Source: an uncultured Candidatus Poseidoniales archaeon
GTDB lineage: Archaea; Thermoplasmatota; Poseidoniia; Poseidoniales; Thalassarchaeaceae
NCBI GenBank assembly: GCA_902625325.1
Contig: CACOAW010000013.1
Coordinates: 1 to 33,083, forward strand
DNA length: 33,083 bases
Direction of reading: 5' to 3'
In this document: in pieces, positions 1 to 8,512 of the stretch
How positions within the stretch are numbered: the stretch's first letter is position 1
How the letters are laid out: every line of letters starts with the position of its first letter
Program-made: the position numbers and the translations under genes
The notes under the pieces: model-generated
Seen by the model: the letters and a program-made list of their open reading frames with translations, nothing else
Told to the model about the DNA's origin: nothing
The model's database searches: none

Positions 1-2
1 GT

Positions 3-1835
3 ATCGATGATACTCTATCCGGGACTCCTTTGGATCCAAATGACTGCGTGGACAGAAGAGGCGAGGTTTGGATCAAGTCCTGGGTCCAGGGGGATGATCT
101 AGAGATCGAGAGTCATAACTTGGAACCTACTACGGCATTCGGTATTCTTGTTGCGGTCTGGAACGAGTCTTCTGTTGAGTCAGATGGAGGTGTGGGAGAT
201 CCAACATTGACGATGGGGAAATCGGGAACTGGCGACTTATCGATAGAATTGAACAGCGACGGTTTGGAGGATGGTCATTACATTGTTAGAATCGGGATTT
301 TGGCTTCAGATAATGACTCAAGAGAATGGTCCGAAGAAGAAATAGTCGAGGGGATTGCAAGTTCCATGAGTCTAATTTCGTTCAAGGAACTGGAAATAGA
401 ATTGCATACCACTTCCTCATCCTCCTTGTTCGGGTCCGGGGAGACTCACAGGGAGATGGAGAAGTCAGACGAAGAAACTAGAGCCTGTATGACTATTCAG
501 GATATGGGGGTTTGGGGGTGGATCCTCATGGGAGCCGAGTGGGTCGGTGGCAGAGAAACGGCAATGTTAACTGGCGGTAACGCAGAGGTTCCTCCTTGGT
601 ACATGGCAACGATATCTCTTGGGATGTCGGTATTCTTCCTATGCGTACAGTACCCTTTGATGCACAGATTGTATCACAGGGAAACAGACGATCTTCTAAC
701 AAGCGAGCAAATGAACAGGCTTCTTGTTCGGACTATAGATAAAGCATCGAAGAGACTTCATATCAAGCCAAATCTATCATCAATAAGGGTCCAGGATCGC
801 GCTATTTCGGTAGATGTTTTCCTGCCCTACAATACCTCTAGGAGGACCATTGCCAGTCCCATCGATGTAAAGGGAACGATCATCAAGGACATCCTGAATG
901 AGTTTCGAATATTCGGAGAAATGAGGCCCCTCCAAATCAAGACAGTATGCACGGACTCTGACATGGAATCAGAAGGAACGATAGATTTCAGTGAATTGGG
1001 CGAAATCAGACTATCTGACGATTACAGTTCTTTCTTCTCCTCAATGGGGCAGTTCGGTAAACTCGAAGAGGCATTCAGAGAGAGCATGTCCAGATGGTTC
1101 CGCAAGCACGACGTCGCTGACTACGGCTCAGCAATTTTGGCCGATGAGGATGCAGTATTCGTCAGAGTGATTTACAGGCCTGTGACTAGGTTTGCATACT
1201 TCCTGTTCAAGCCGACCTATCAGCACCTTCAAGGAGATCTCAGGAAGCATCTAGGAAATGACCTAGAGTCTCTACTGCAAGGTCGGACACTTGTTGTTAG
1301 CGCAAGGAACGAAAAATCAACCCTGGGAGATAGAGCCGTTGCAGGCAGAGTCGAGCAGGGGACCGAAGAACACGAAGGAGAGGCAATGGTGGCAAAGAGA
1401 GGAGGGATCCCGGGGGCTCTTCTCCAGAATCCATTCATGGGAGACATCCTTTCTTCCGTGGAGTATGTTGCTCATAAGAACAGGAAGAGGATCGACAAGT
1501 ACGGGTTCTGGGGGCTAATCGTTTTCGTGTGGATCCCATTCATGGCGAGCGGGGTATTAGTAGGCGCAATGCTGGGCTTGGTTGCAAGGATGAGATTTCA
1601 GAGGGTTCTGGCTGCGTGTTTCATCGGCGGAACAGCAGCCTCTATCACATGGGCATATACGGCTAGGGGGATAATCGAGGTAATGCACAAGTACCATGCT
1701 GAGGCATTCATACCTTTCATCCTCTTGCTAGCAGTTGGTTTCACGTGGCTCAAGATCAGGGATAACAAGAGGTTCCGGAGGGAGGAACTATTCAAGGACT
1801 CAATGGCCTTTTTCGCCGGCGCTTCGGATACATAG
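3..1835 (+). CDS. Membrane protein with C-terminal small multidrug export-like domain (5' truncated)
   Basis: The reading frame is open from base 3 with no stop, so the gene probably begins left of the window; the first possible start inside it is a TTG at 30, which I do not trust. Numbering from that TTG, residues 1-125 look like an extracellular Ig-like beta domain (alternating hydrophobics, a GHYIVRIGI-type strand). Hydrophobic stretches lie at about 155-175 and 190-213. A mixed soluble domain follows (about 214-480). The C-terminus has about three membrane helices beginning YGFWGLIVFVWIPF and continuing to about residue 585. Its KYGFWGL...P...GAMLGL pattern resembles the small multidrug export family (COG2426/PF06695), but that fit is moderate. 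I do not recognise the central domain. Function is unknown; transport is only a suggestion from the C-terminal domain. Confidence 0.6.
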   Translation: MDDTLSGTPLDPNDCVDRRGEVWIKSWVQGDDLEIESHNLEPTTAFGILVAVWNESSVESDGGVGDPTLTMGKSGTGDLSIELNSDGLEDGHYIVRIGILASDNDSREWSEEEIVEGIASSMSLISFKELEIELHTTSSSSLFGSGETHREMEKSDEETRACMTIQDMGVWGWILMGAEWVGGRETAMLTGGNAEVPPWYMATISLGMSVFFLCVQYPLMHRLYHRETDDLLTSEQMNRLLVRTIDKASKRLHIKPNLSSIRVQDRAISVDVFLPYNTSRRTIASPIDVKGTIIKDILNEFRIFGEMRPLQIKTVCTDSDMESEGTIDFSELGEIRLSDDYSSFFSSMGQFGKLEEAFRESMSRWFRKHDVADYGSAILADEDAVFVRVIYRPVTRFAYFLFKPTYQHLQGDLRKHLGNDLESLLQGRTLVVSARNEKSTLGDRAVAGRVEQGTEEHEGEAMVAKRGGIPGALLQNPFMGDILSSVEYVAHKNRKRIDKYGFWGLIVFVWIPFMASGVLVGAMLGLVARMRFQRVLAACFIGGTAASITWAYTARGIIEVMHKYHAEAFIPFILLLAVGFTWLKIRDNKRFRREELFKDSMAFFAGASDT

Positions 1836-1882
1836 TCCAGAAGTCATTTTGAATGTTCTCCGATTCGGATAACTGGTAAAAC

Positions 1883-2596
1883 ATGGCACTTGTGAAAATC
1901 AGTGGATTGGAGAGGCATTACAAAATGGCTTCAGAGACAGTCAGAGCTCTGGATGGGGTTGATCTGGAGATAAATGAAGGTGAAAGAATCATACTTCTGG
2001 GGCCATCTGGTTCTGGAAAGACCACGCTTCTCAACTGCTTATCTGCATTGGATAGCCCCACATCCGGTGAATACCAATTCTCGGGCAACCGGGTCCCAAA
2101 GAACGAATCAGAGGCCATGACTACATTCAGAAGAGAGAACATTGGATACGTTTTCCAATTCTTCAATCTACTACAGGACCTTACTGTTCTGGAGAACCTA
2201 TTGCTAATTCAGGAGTTGGCAGGAAGCAGGGACGAAGATAGGGCTCGTAATCTACTAGCACTTGTAGGGCTCGAGGGCGAGGTCGACCGCTTTCCAGCAG
2301 AGATTAGTGGTGGCCAGCAGCAGAGAGTAGCCATTGCTAGGAGCCTGGCAAAGAGGCCCAAGCTCCTTCTTGGGGACGAGTTGACGGGGAATCTTGACTC
2401 ATGGACATCATCTGTTGTGATGGAAGTCCTAGTGAAGGCGTGCGACTCAGAGGGAATCACGTGTGTATTCGTCACTCATGACGAGTCTCTTGTGCAATAT
2501 GCTACAAGGGTCATTAGGATCGACAGTGGCAAAATCATCTCCGATGAAACCGGCGGAGGGCATGCCTCCTCAACCCCAGTTCACATTGCAGGGTAG
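1883..2596 (+). CDS. ABC transporter ATP-binding protein, MacB/LolD type
   Basis: A 237-residue ABC ATPase with every core motif: Walker A GPSGSGKT at 40-47, Q-loop Gln92, signature ISGGQQQRVAIARSL from 141, Walker B LLLGDE at 161-166 and switch His199. The Pro usually following the catalytic Glu in this subfamily (ADEPTGNLD) is Leu here (GDELTGNLD). Sequence and size fit the MacB/LolD/FtsE group, which powers mechanotransmission permeases rather than classical pore transporters. The next gene begins 2 bases after the stop and encodes exactly such a permease, so the two form one complex. The substrate is not deducible; lipoprotein or lipid extraction, peptide export and cell-envelope remodelling are all seen in the family. 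Confidence 0.93.
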   Translation: MALVKISGLERHYKMASETVRALDGVDLEINEGERIILLGPSGSGKTTLLNCLSALDSPTSGEYQFSGNRVPKNESEAMTTFRRENIGYVFQFFNLLQDLTVLENLLLIQELAGSRDEDRARNLLALVGLEGEVDRFPAEISGGQQQRVAIARSLAKRPKLLLGDELTGNLDSWTSSVVMEVLVKACDSEGITCVFVTHDESLVQYATRVIRIDSGKIISDETGGGHASSTPVHIAG

Positions 2597-2598
2597 GT

Positions 2599-5061
2599 GT
2601 GAGTATGCTCGTCCTACTCAACAAGCGTCTGGCAAGGAGTATGATGAGGTCAAAGATCAGACTCGTTGCCGTAGTAGCGATGGTAGTAGTGGCAGTATTT
2701 GCCGGGGTATCGTTCGCAGCTTACGCGCATACCGTTTCTGGGATGTATGACGAAATCTACGAGGACTCCGAGAATGCAGTTAATCTTCCAGATTTATGGG
2801 TAGAGAACCCAAGCGGCACTTGGGATGGAGAAACATCAGCCTCTCTTTGTGAGGATATCGCCAGTAATTGGCCAGAATCCGATTTAACTCTCAACGAATG
2901 CGAGCCTAGATTGAGGCTAGATGGAACAATGTTCTACGAAACGACAGAGGCGGGAGAACCGACAGAGACACTTGTCCCAGCCGTCTGGCACGGAATCGAC
3001 GAGGGATCCATAGACCGCGTATGGATGCCTAGCCACCATTGCTGTTCCGGGAGGTTGGCCACGGAGGAATCCGAGATAGTCATCGATGCCCGCGTCGCAA
3101 CCGGGATGGAGATATCCTTGGGCGATTCCGTGACCATAGGTGCGGGAAACGGTAGAATGAACTTCACAGTCGTGGGAATAGGACTCCACTCAAATCATCT
3201 TTACTACGCACAAGACGGAGATCTATTCCCGGCTGAGCCAGGTAACTTTGCTACAGGGTACCTCTCATCAGAGGGTCTGGAGATATTGGCTAACATGAGC
3301 AGCGGCTCTTCGAATCTCCTCCTAATAGACATCTTGGGCACCCCTGACTACAATCTCCCGTCCACAGACGAGGACGATGGCCCTGAACTCACCCGAATCA
3401 TTCAACATATGGATGAGATGATTTCAAACTCAGTTGACTCTCCTTCTCTAATTTACGACCGCTCACAAGTTTTCTCAGTAGAAATATTGCGCGCCGATGC
3501 CGAAGGAGCCATGTTGTTTTACATCCCGATTACAGGGATGATAGCTGCTATCGCTGGAATCACCCTATTCCTCAGCCTTCAGAGGCTAGTCCAGTCCCAG
3601 TCCCGGGAGATAGCGATTTTGAGAACACTCGGCGTTCCAAGATGGGCAATCATGCCATCCTATGTCATCATGCCTCTAGGAATTGGAATCGCTGGATCTT
3701 TGCTCGGAGCGATTTTGGGTGTTTATGTGGGCACACCAGCTATGTTGACATTCTATGAGGACTTCATGGGAATTCCCATTCTCCGACCAGCGGAACTCGG
3801 ACAAATTGTAATTCAGATCGTAGTGGTTACAACAGCCGTCGTACTTTTTTCGGGGATAATCCCAGCCATTCAAGCATCTAGGCTCCAGCCTCTAGAGGTA
3901 ATGAGGGGGGAGCATGAGATTAGAATTTCCTCCAGGAAGATACAGAAAATCACTTCCAGACTTCCCGCAACTGCGGGCCTGACCATCAGATCTAGCATCA
4001 GGAAACCAGCGAGATTGGCCTTCACATTCCTAGCAGTAGGACTCTCAATGTTGCTTTTCGGAAGCACGACTCTAATGATGTCATCAATGGAAGAAATGAC
4101 CGTGGGATCGGTCGAAGATAATCAGAACTGGGACATCCAGGCCAATGTGTTGTTCGGAGGTGAGCATGAAGTAATACAATGGGTGGACGACAAGGATGGC
4201 TATCACGAGAGAATCATTACCTTCCCAGCAAATCCAGCCAATGACTCACGAGTAATTTCGGCCAATGGAATGGAAGTCTTATCCACAGGAAGCAGCGCAC
4301 TAATCCAACTAGATTTAATGGAAGGCAAGCTCCCCGAAGCAGGTCTTCAGACTAATCAGATTCTAATTGACGAAGGTCTGAACCATTTCCTAGGATGGGA
4401 GACAGGAGAAATCCAGATTCTCATGTTCGGGTCTACTCCCGCATCCGTTGAGATTGTTGGAATTACTCAGGGGGAAATGAGCAGAACCGTCTACTTCCAC
4501 AGATCAGACCTTGCAGAGATAGTGGGGGTGGAGGCAACAGCCGTTTTGATAGACCTTCCAGAGGGAGTAGCTGCGGATAGTGACCTTGGCAATCTTTCAC
4601 TAGTAGTAATAGAAAAGGAGGACCTGATATCTTCGTACGAGTCAGTACTAGAGCAGCAGCAGGGCTTCTTGGGCTCCATTCTGTTTCTCGGAATCCTAAT
4701 TGCAATAGTGGTGCTATTCAATACCCTGATAATCAACCTCTCAGAAAGAGATAGGGAAATTGCAACCCTAAGGGTTCTGGGAGCCCCAATGAGCAGACTT
4801 GGCTGGATGATGTTCGGCGAGCACTTGGCGATAGGCCTGATTGGAGGGGTTCTGGCATTTGTTTTCACCTTGATCGGTACTCAAGCAATGGTCTCGTCTT
4901 TCGTACAGTGGTCATTTTACATGACCGTATCAGCAGATCCGTTAGTAGCAATGCAACTAATCGGGATTGTCGTGTTCATCTCTGTAATCCTGACTCCCTA
5001 TGGTATGAGGAGGGTCAGAAAGATGGATCTAGTCGAGAAGGTCAAAGACCTATCACAGTAG
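2599..5061 (+). CDS. ABC transporter permease with two FtsX-type halves
   Basis: An 820-residue integral membrane protein. The pattern is an internal duplication: TM helix (about 18-42), a roughly 250-residue external domain, three TM helices (about 300-430), then TM helix (about 472-497), another external domain and three TM helices (about 690-812). Each half has the FtsX/MacB signature next to its first C-terminal helix: SREIAILRTLGVPRWAI in half one and DREIATLRVLGAPMSRL in half two. This is the 10-TM-like duplicated layout of the DUF214/YtrF type rather than a 4-TM MacB. A GTG at 2599 or an ATG at 2605 can start it; the gene sits directly behind its ATPase. Partner of the upstream ATPase; substrate unknown. 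Confidence 0.9.
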   Translation: MSMLVLLNKRLARSMMRSKIRLVAVVAMVVVAVFAGVSFAAYAHTVSGMYDEIYEDSENAVNLPDLWVENPSGTWDGETSASLCEDIASNWPESDLTLNECEPRLRLDGTMFYETTEAGEPTETLVPAVWHGIDEGSIDRVWMPSHHCCSGRLATEESEIVIDARVATGMEISLGDSVTIGAGNGRMNFTVVGIGLHSNHLYYAQDGDLFPAEPGNFATGYLSSEGLEILANMSSGSSNLLLIDILGTPDYNLPSTDEDDGPELTRIIQHMDEMISNSVDSPSLIYDRSQVFSVEILRADAEGAMLFYIPITGMIAAIAGITLFLSLQRLVQSQSREIAILRTLGVPRWAIMPSYVIMPLGIGIAGSLLGAILGVYVGTPAMLTFYEDFMGIPILRPAELGQIVIQIVVVTTAVVLFSGIIPAIQASRLQPLEVMRGEHEIRISSRKIQKITSRLPATAGLTIRSSIRKPARLAFTFLAVGLSMLLFGSTTLMMSSMEEMTVGSVEDNQNWDIQANVLFGGEHEVIQWVDDKDGYHERIITFPANPANDSRVISANGMEVLSTGSSALIQLDLMEGKLPEAGLQTNQILIDEGLNHFLGWETGEIQILMFGSTPASVEIVGITQGEMSRTVYFHRSDLAEIVGVEATAVLIDLPEGVAADSDLGNLSLVVIEKEDLISSYESVLEQQQGFLGSILFLGILIAIVVLFNTLIINLSERDREIATLRVLGAPMSRLGWMMFGEHLAIGLIGGVLAFVFTLIGTQAMVSSFVQWSFYMTVSADPLVAMQLIGIVVFISVILTPYGMRRVRKMDLVEKVKDLSQ

Positions 5062-5064
5062 CGC

Positions 5065-5853
5065 ATGGACATGCGAGTCGTAACTTGGAATCTGAATGGT
5101 ATCAGAGCAGCCCATAGAAAGGGGCTTGATGATTTCATCGAGAGGATCGATGCCGACGTAATGCTGTTCCAAGAAGTTAGGGCTCTACCCGAGCAGATGC
5201 CTAAAGAATGGTCCGAGCCGGAGGGATATGAGGTGATTTGGCATCCAGCCCAGAAGAAGGGTTACTCTGGCGTAATGTCATGCTCAAGAGTCGGGATGAT
5301 TGAGATTGGGAGGGGCATAGATACGGATCTTGATGAGACTAGAGATCCCGAAGGCAGGGTACTAGTGACGAAACATGGCAATCTGAGATGCATCAACATG
5401 TATCTTCCAAATGGATCAGCAAGACAAGAGCGCCAGGACTACAAGGATCAATGGCTCGAAGACATGCTAGTCTGGAGTCAGCAGTTCCTAGACTCCGATG
5501 AACCGGCTCTTCTCTGCGGTGATTTGAATATCGCGCACACGGAGGATGATATTTGGGATCCAGTAGGAAATAAGCGCACCTCGGGTTTCTTGGAGCATGA
5601 GAGGGAGTGGTTCGACAGAATGCTTGCATCTGGTTGGTCGGACCTACTACGTATTCACGTGGGAGAGGTCAAGGGCCCCTATTCGTGGTGGTCTAACTTC
5701 CGCCGGGCAAGGGAGAGGGATAGGGGTTGGAGGATTGACTACATCCTAGCAAACAAGGCCGCAAGGTCCCTGATGAAATCTGCAGAGATAATGAGGGAGG
5801 GCGGCCTTGTCGTTTCCGACCATGCCCCTGTTATAGTGGACTTAGAGATATGA
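5065..5853 (+). CDS. xthA: Exodeoxyribonuclease III / AP endonuclease
   Basis: A 262-residue member of the EEP exonuclease III family, which cuts DNA 5' of abasic sites and removes 3' blocking groups in base excision repair. Visible motifs in order: TWNLNGIRAA (Asn9, Asn11), the metal-binding Glu37 in FQEVRA, GYSGV, CGDLNIAHTEDD (catalytic Asp and Asn), YSWWSNF, RGWRIDYIL and the terminal SDHAPV (catalytic Asp-His). Length matches the family. It starts 3 bases after the permease stop, so it is probably co-transcribed, though no functional link is apparent. A T6 run at 5865-5870 follows and could be a weak archaeal terminator. Confidence 0.95.
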   Translation: MDMRVVTWNLNGIRAAHRKGLDDFIERIDADVMLFQEVRALPEQMPKEWSEPEGYEVIWHPAQKKGYSGVMSCSRVGMIEIGRGIDTDLDETRDPEGRVLVTKHGNLRCINMYLPNGSARQERQDYKDQWLEDMLVWSQQFLDSDEPALLCGDLNIAHTEDDIWDPVGNKRTSGFLEHEREWFDRMLASGWSDLLRIHVGEVKGPYSWWSNFRRARERDRGWRIDYILANKAARSLMKSAEIMREGGLVVSDHAPVIVDLEI

Positions 5854-5887
5854 GTCCGATTCGATTTTTTGTCTAGGAAAGAGGCAA

Positions 5888-6721
5888 ATGGTATCCTTCA
5901 AGAGAGGGGAACATAGGCGATTAATCATGACAGAGGTCCTCGAAAGTCGCTTGGAAACGATTCTGCCGAACGGAAGAGGGGTTTGGATTCCAATGGACCA
6001 CAGTGCATCTTCCTTCCCGGAACAAGGTTTGTTAGACTCGGATAAAGCTGTAGACGCAGTCATTGAAGGCGGGGCAGATGCGATAGTAATGCAGAAGGGA
6101 CCTATCTCCCACCACTTCAACAGGACGTCATGGGGGCGATTCGTCTGCCACGCTTCCTTGTCCACAATCCACGGGGGCGAGCGTTCTCAAGACAAGGTCC
6201 TGGTTGCTACACCTTCCGAGGGCCTTGATAGAGGGGCAATTGCAATGTCGGCACAAGTCAATCTCGGAGATCCGGCAGAGCCGGAGATGATACAGAGGAT
6301 GGCTAGGATAACCACGGATTCTCATGAAAAATCAATTCCGGTATTGGGGATGTTCTATCCAAGGGGTGGAAACCTGATTTTGGATGATTCAGACTCGACT
6401 TCAGGGGTCGCTCATGCGGCTAGACTTGCTTGGGAGTTGGGGTGCAACGTCGTCAAGGTTCCTTGGACTGGATCCGAGGAGTCATTCGAGATAGTAACCT
6501 CCTCGGTCCCGATTCCGGTACTGGTTTCTGGAGGTCCCAAGGACGATGACTTCTGTAAAATCCTGGAATTAGTCGAGAAGTCAATCAATGCGGGGGGCTC
6601 CGGGGTTTGTATGGGGAGAAACGTATTCTCCTCTGAGGATCCAGCTTCCCGAATCAGAGCATTGAGGGCAATTGTTCATGACGGAGTCAATGGTGAAGAG
6701 GCTTCCAGGCATCTGAGGTGA
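5888..6721 (+). CDS. aroA': 2-amino-3,7-dideoxy-D-threo-hept-6-ulosonate synthase (archaeal shikimate pathway step 1)
   Basis: A 277-residue DeoC/FbaB-type class I aldolase. The catalytic set of the archaeal ADH synthase is in place: Asp37 in IPMDH, Tyr157 in GMFYPRG and Schiff-base Lys190 in VVKVPWTG, followed by a phosphate-binding SGGP and GGSGVCMGRN. In Methanocaldococcus-type archaea this enzyme condenses a 6-deoxy-5-ketofructose phosphate with aspartate semialdehyde, opening the alternative route to dehydroquinate. An AGGAAAGAGG purine run just before the ATG at 5888 supports that start; Met14 (5927) is the alternative. The next gene is the dedicated second enzyme, which separates this call from fructose-bisphosphate aldolase. 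Confidence 0.88.
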   Translation: MVSFKRGEHRRLIMTEVLESRLETILPNGRGVWIPMDHSASSFPEQGLLDSDKAVDAVIEGGADAIVMQKGPISHHFNRTSWGRFVCHASLSTIHGGERSQDKVLVATPSEGLDRGAIAMSAQVNLGDPAEPEMIQRMARITTDSHEKSIPVLGMFYPRGGNLILDDSDSTSGVAHAARLAWELGCNVVKVPWTGSEESFEIVTSSVPIPVLVSGGPKDDDFCKILELVEKSINAGGSGVCMGRNVFSSEDPASRIRALRAIVHDGVNGEEASRHLR

Positions 6722-6725
6722 GGGG

Positions 6726-7661
6726 ATGCAGATATGGGTAGAGAATGACGAGAACTTGGAATCGAATCAAAATCTCATCTCCCGCGTGTGGACTGGTTCT
6801 TCCCATGATGTGGTAGAAGTTTCAATTGACGTTCCCTCTGATCAGGATGAGGCAATTTCTCTCATTGGACTTGTGCCGTGGATATTGGTTAGATGCTCGG
6901 ATTGGACGATGATCCCCCTCGAGAATCTAATTGCATGTTCCAGAGGAACTCAGACAAGAATCGCTGCTGCAATAGATAGGGAAATAGAAATTTCCGGAGC
7001 AGCATTTGCACTTGGAGGGGGTGTCGATGCTATCCTTATCCCAGGGGGTTTGGTAGACGACGCGATCAAGTTTTTGGGAGACAGATGGACGAAGGAACAC
7101 CCTCCCGAGAAAACGGAAATTAACCCCATCGAGGGAATAATAGTATCTACGGAGAGTGCAGGAGTTGGTGAGAGAGTATGTATAGATCTGACAAGAAGGA
7201 TAAACGAAGGACAAGGGGCAGCTACTGGATCTATCTCAGGAAAATTATGCCTAATACATGGTGAAACTATTTCCTCAGAATATGTTCCTAGCAGGCCATT
7301 TAGGATAAATGCCGGTGCGATTCACTCTTACATCCTAATGGCAGATGGAAGAACCAAGTACATGAGTGAATTGGAGGCTGGTGACGAAATAGCAATCCTG
7401 TCATCCTCCGGAGATATCGAAACTGCCGTTATAGGTCGGTTGAAGATTGAAATGCGCCCCCTTCTGGTTGTTAGATTCGAGATTTCTGGAGAAGAGGGTC
7501 AGACAGTAATCCAGCAAGCAGAGACAGTCAGATTTGTTTCCCCAACGGGGACGGCCGTTTCAGTGACAGATGCAAAGGCTGGAGACAAAATAATGGTATT
7601 CACAGACGATAGAGTCAGGCACATTGGAATCGCACTTGATGGGGGGATGGTGGAGAAGTGA
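6726..7661 (+). CDS. aroB': 3-dehydroquinate synthase II
   Basis: A 311-residue archaeal DHQ synthase II (MJ1249 family, NAD-dependent). It oxidatively deaminates ADH and cyclises it to 3-dehydroquinate, bypassing classical AroB. Recognisable blocks are MIPLENLIA near 60, the VGERVCIDL segment, GKLCLIHGET, the very characteristic SRPFRINAGAIHSYILMADG and YMSELEAGDEI, then IGRLKIEMRPLLVVRFE. It is somewhat shorter than many homologues, mainly at the N-terminus. It starts 4 bases after the aldolase stop and overlaps the shikimate kinase start (GTGA), so translation of the block is coupled. Confidence 0.92.
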   Translation: MQIWVENDENLESNQNLISRVWTGSSHDVVEVSIDVPSDQDEAISLIGLVPWILVRCSDWTMIPLENLIACSRGTQTRIAAAIDREIEISGAAFALGGGVDAILIPGGLVDDAIKFLGDRWTKEHPPEKTEINPIEGIIVSTESAGVGERVCIDLTRRINEGQGAATGSISGKLCLIHGETISSEYVPSRPFRINAGAIHSYILMADGRTKYMSELEAGDEIAILSSSGDIETAVIGRLKIEMRPLLVVRFEISGEEGQTVIQQAETVRFVSPTGTAVSVTDAKAGDKIMVFTDDRVRHIGIALDGGMVEK

Positions 7662-8512
7662 AGGTGCTAGGGGAGGGCGAATCGAACGGCGCGATATCCA
7701 TCCTTCACGCTCTGGGATTGGGCCGGGGATGCTCTATCGGCATCCAACTAACAACCAAGGTTCAGATAGTAGAAGATGCGGTTGAAATTGAAGATGACAG
7801 AAACGGGCTTCTCGCTGCAGTAGAGAAGTGCTGGAGGGATGGGGGCCTCCCAATCCCAAATCAATTCGGATGGAAGGTGGAGAGCTCAATCCCTATTGGC
7901 CAAGGGCTCAAGTCGAGTTCAGCATTGTCCTGTGCAGCTCTCAGAGCCCTTAATTCATGTGCTTGGGCCGGCCTTTCTAACTCTGAGATTGCGGATATCG
8001 CAGCCAACTCACAACTCATTTCAAACTGTGCTAAGACTGGTAGCATGGACGATAATTGGGCGTCATTGGAACCAGGCTGGAAGCTAGTTGACCCCGCTCT
8101 ATCTGCATCTGAATCAATAATCATCCAAGGGGACATTGATCCTAGCCTTTCGGTACTTATACTTCTAAGGGGGAAAAGAACAGTGGAGATTTCAGCCGAG
8201 GCCTTTTCGCAGCATGAGCAGATATTCGAGAGATCACTGGCTTCCGTTATGAGAGGATCAATTCTAGACGCATTGTCATCAAATGGAATGGCTGTTGCAG
8301 CAGCAACCGATGATCAAGAAGCCTTGAGAATTTGCAATTTGAGCATCGCATCCGGAGCCATTGCAGCCGGTATTAGTGGATCCGGCCCATCAATTGCAAT
8401 CGTATGTTTCCAAGAAGATTCGACATCACTTTCCAAGCTATTTTCCGAATCTGGATTGGAGGTTATTTCAACAGGCATTTATGTGAAAGACGAGATTTCA
8501 GAGGTGCAATGA
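7658..8512 (+). CDS. aroK: Shikimate kinase, archaeal GHMP type
   Basis: A 284-residue GHMP-superfamily kinase that phosphorylates shikimate at the 3-hydroxyl using ATP; it is not related to bacterial P-loop AroK. The phosphate-binding motif PIGQGLKSSSALSCAAL lies at about 79-95, and the GHMP motif 3 GAIAAGISGSGPSIAIV is near the C-terminus. The GTG start at 7658 overlaps the preceding stop, and the N-terminal GEGESNGAISILHA stretch matches the family start, so the start is well supported. Its stop overlaps the start of chorismate synthase. Dehydroquinate dehydratase, shikimate dehydrogenase and EPSP synthase are not in this window. Confidence 0.92.
   Translation: MKVLGEGESNGAISILHALGLGRGCSIGIQLTTKVQIVEDAVEIEDDRNGLLAAVEKCWRDGGLPIPNQFGWKVESSIPIGQGLKSSSALSCAALRALNSCAWAGLSNSEIADIAANSQLISNCAKTGSMDDNWASLEPGWKLVDPALSASESIIIQGDIDPSLSVLILLRGKRTVEISAEAFSQHEQIFERSLASVMRGSILDALSSNGMAVAAATDDQEALRICNLSIASGAIAAGISGSGPSIAIVCFQEDSTSLSKLFSESGLEVISTGIYVKDEISEVQ

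Noticed and set aside
4491-4868. 125-residue leftward frame inside the ABC permease
   Set aside because: It mirrors the strongly supported permease coding region; no motif and low-complexity composition.
8404-8508. Extension of chorismate synthase upstream to 8404
   Set aside because: It would lie inside the shikimate kinase gene; the ATGA overlap at 8509 and the family N-terminus favour the shorter protein.
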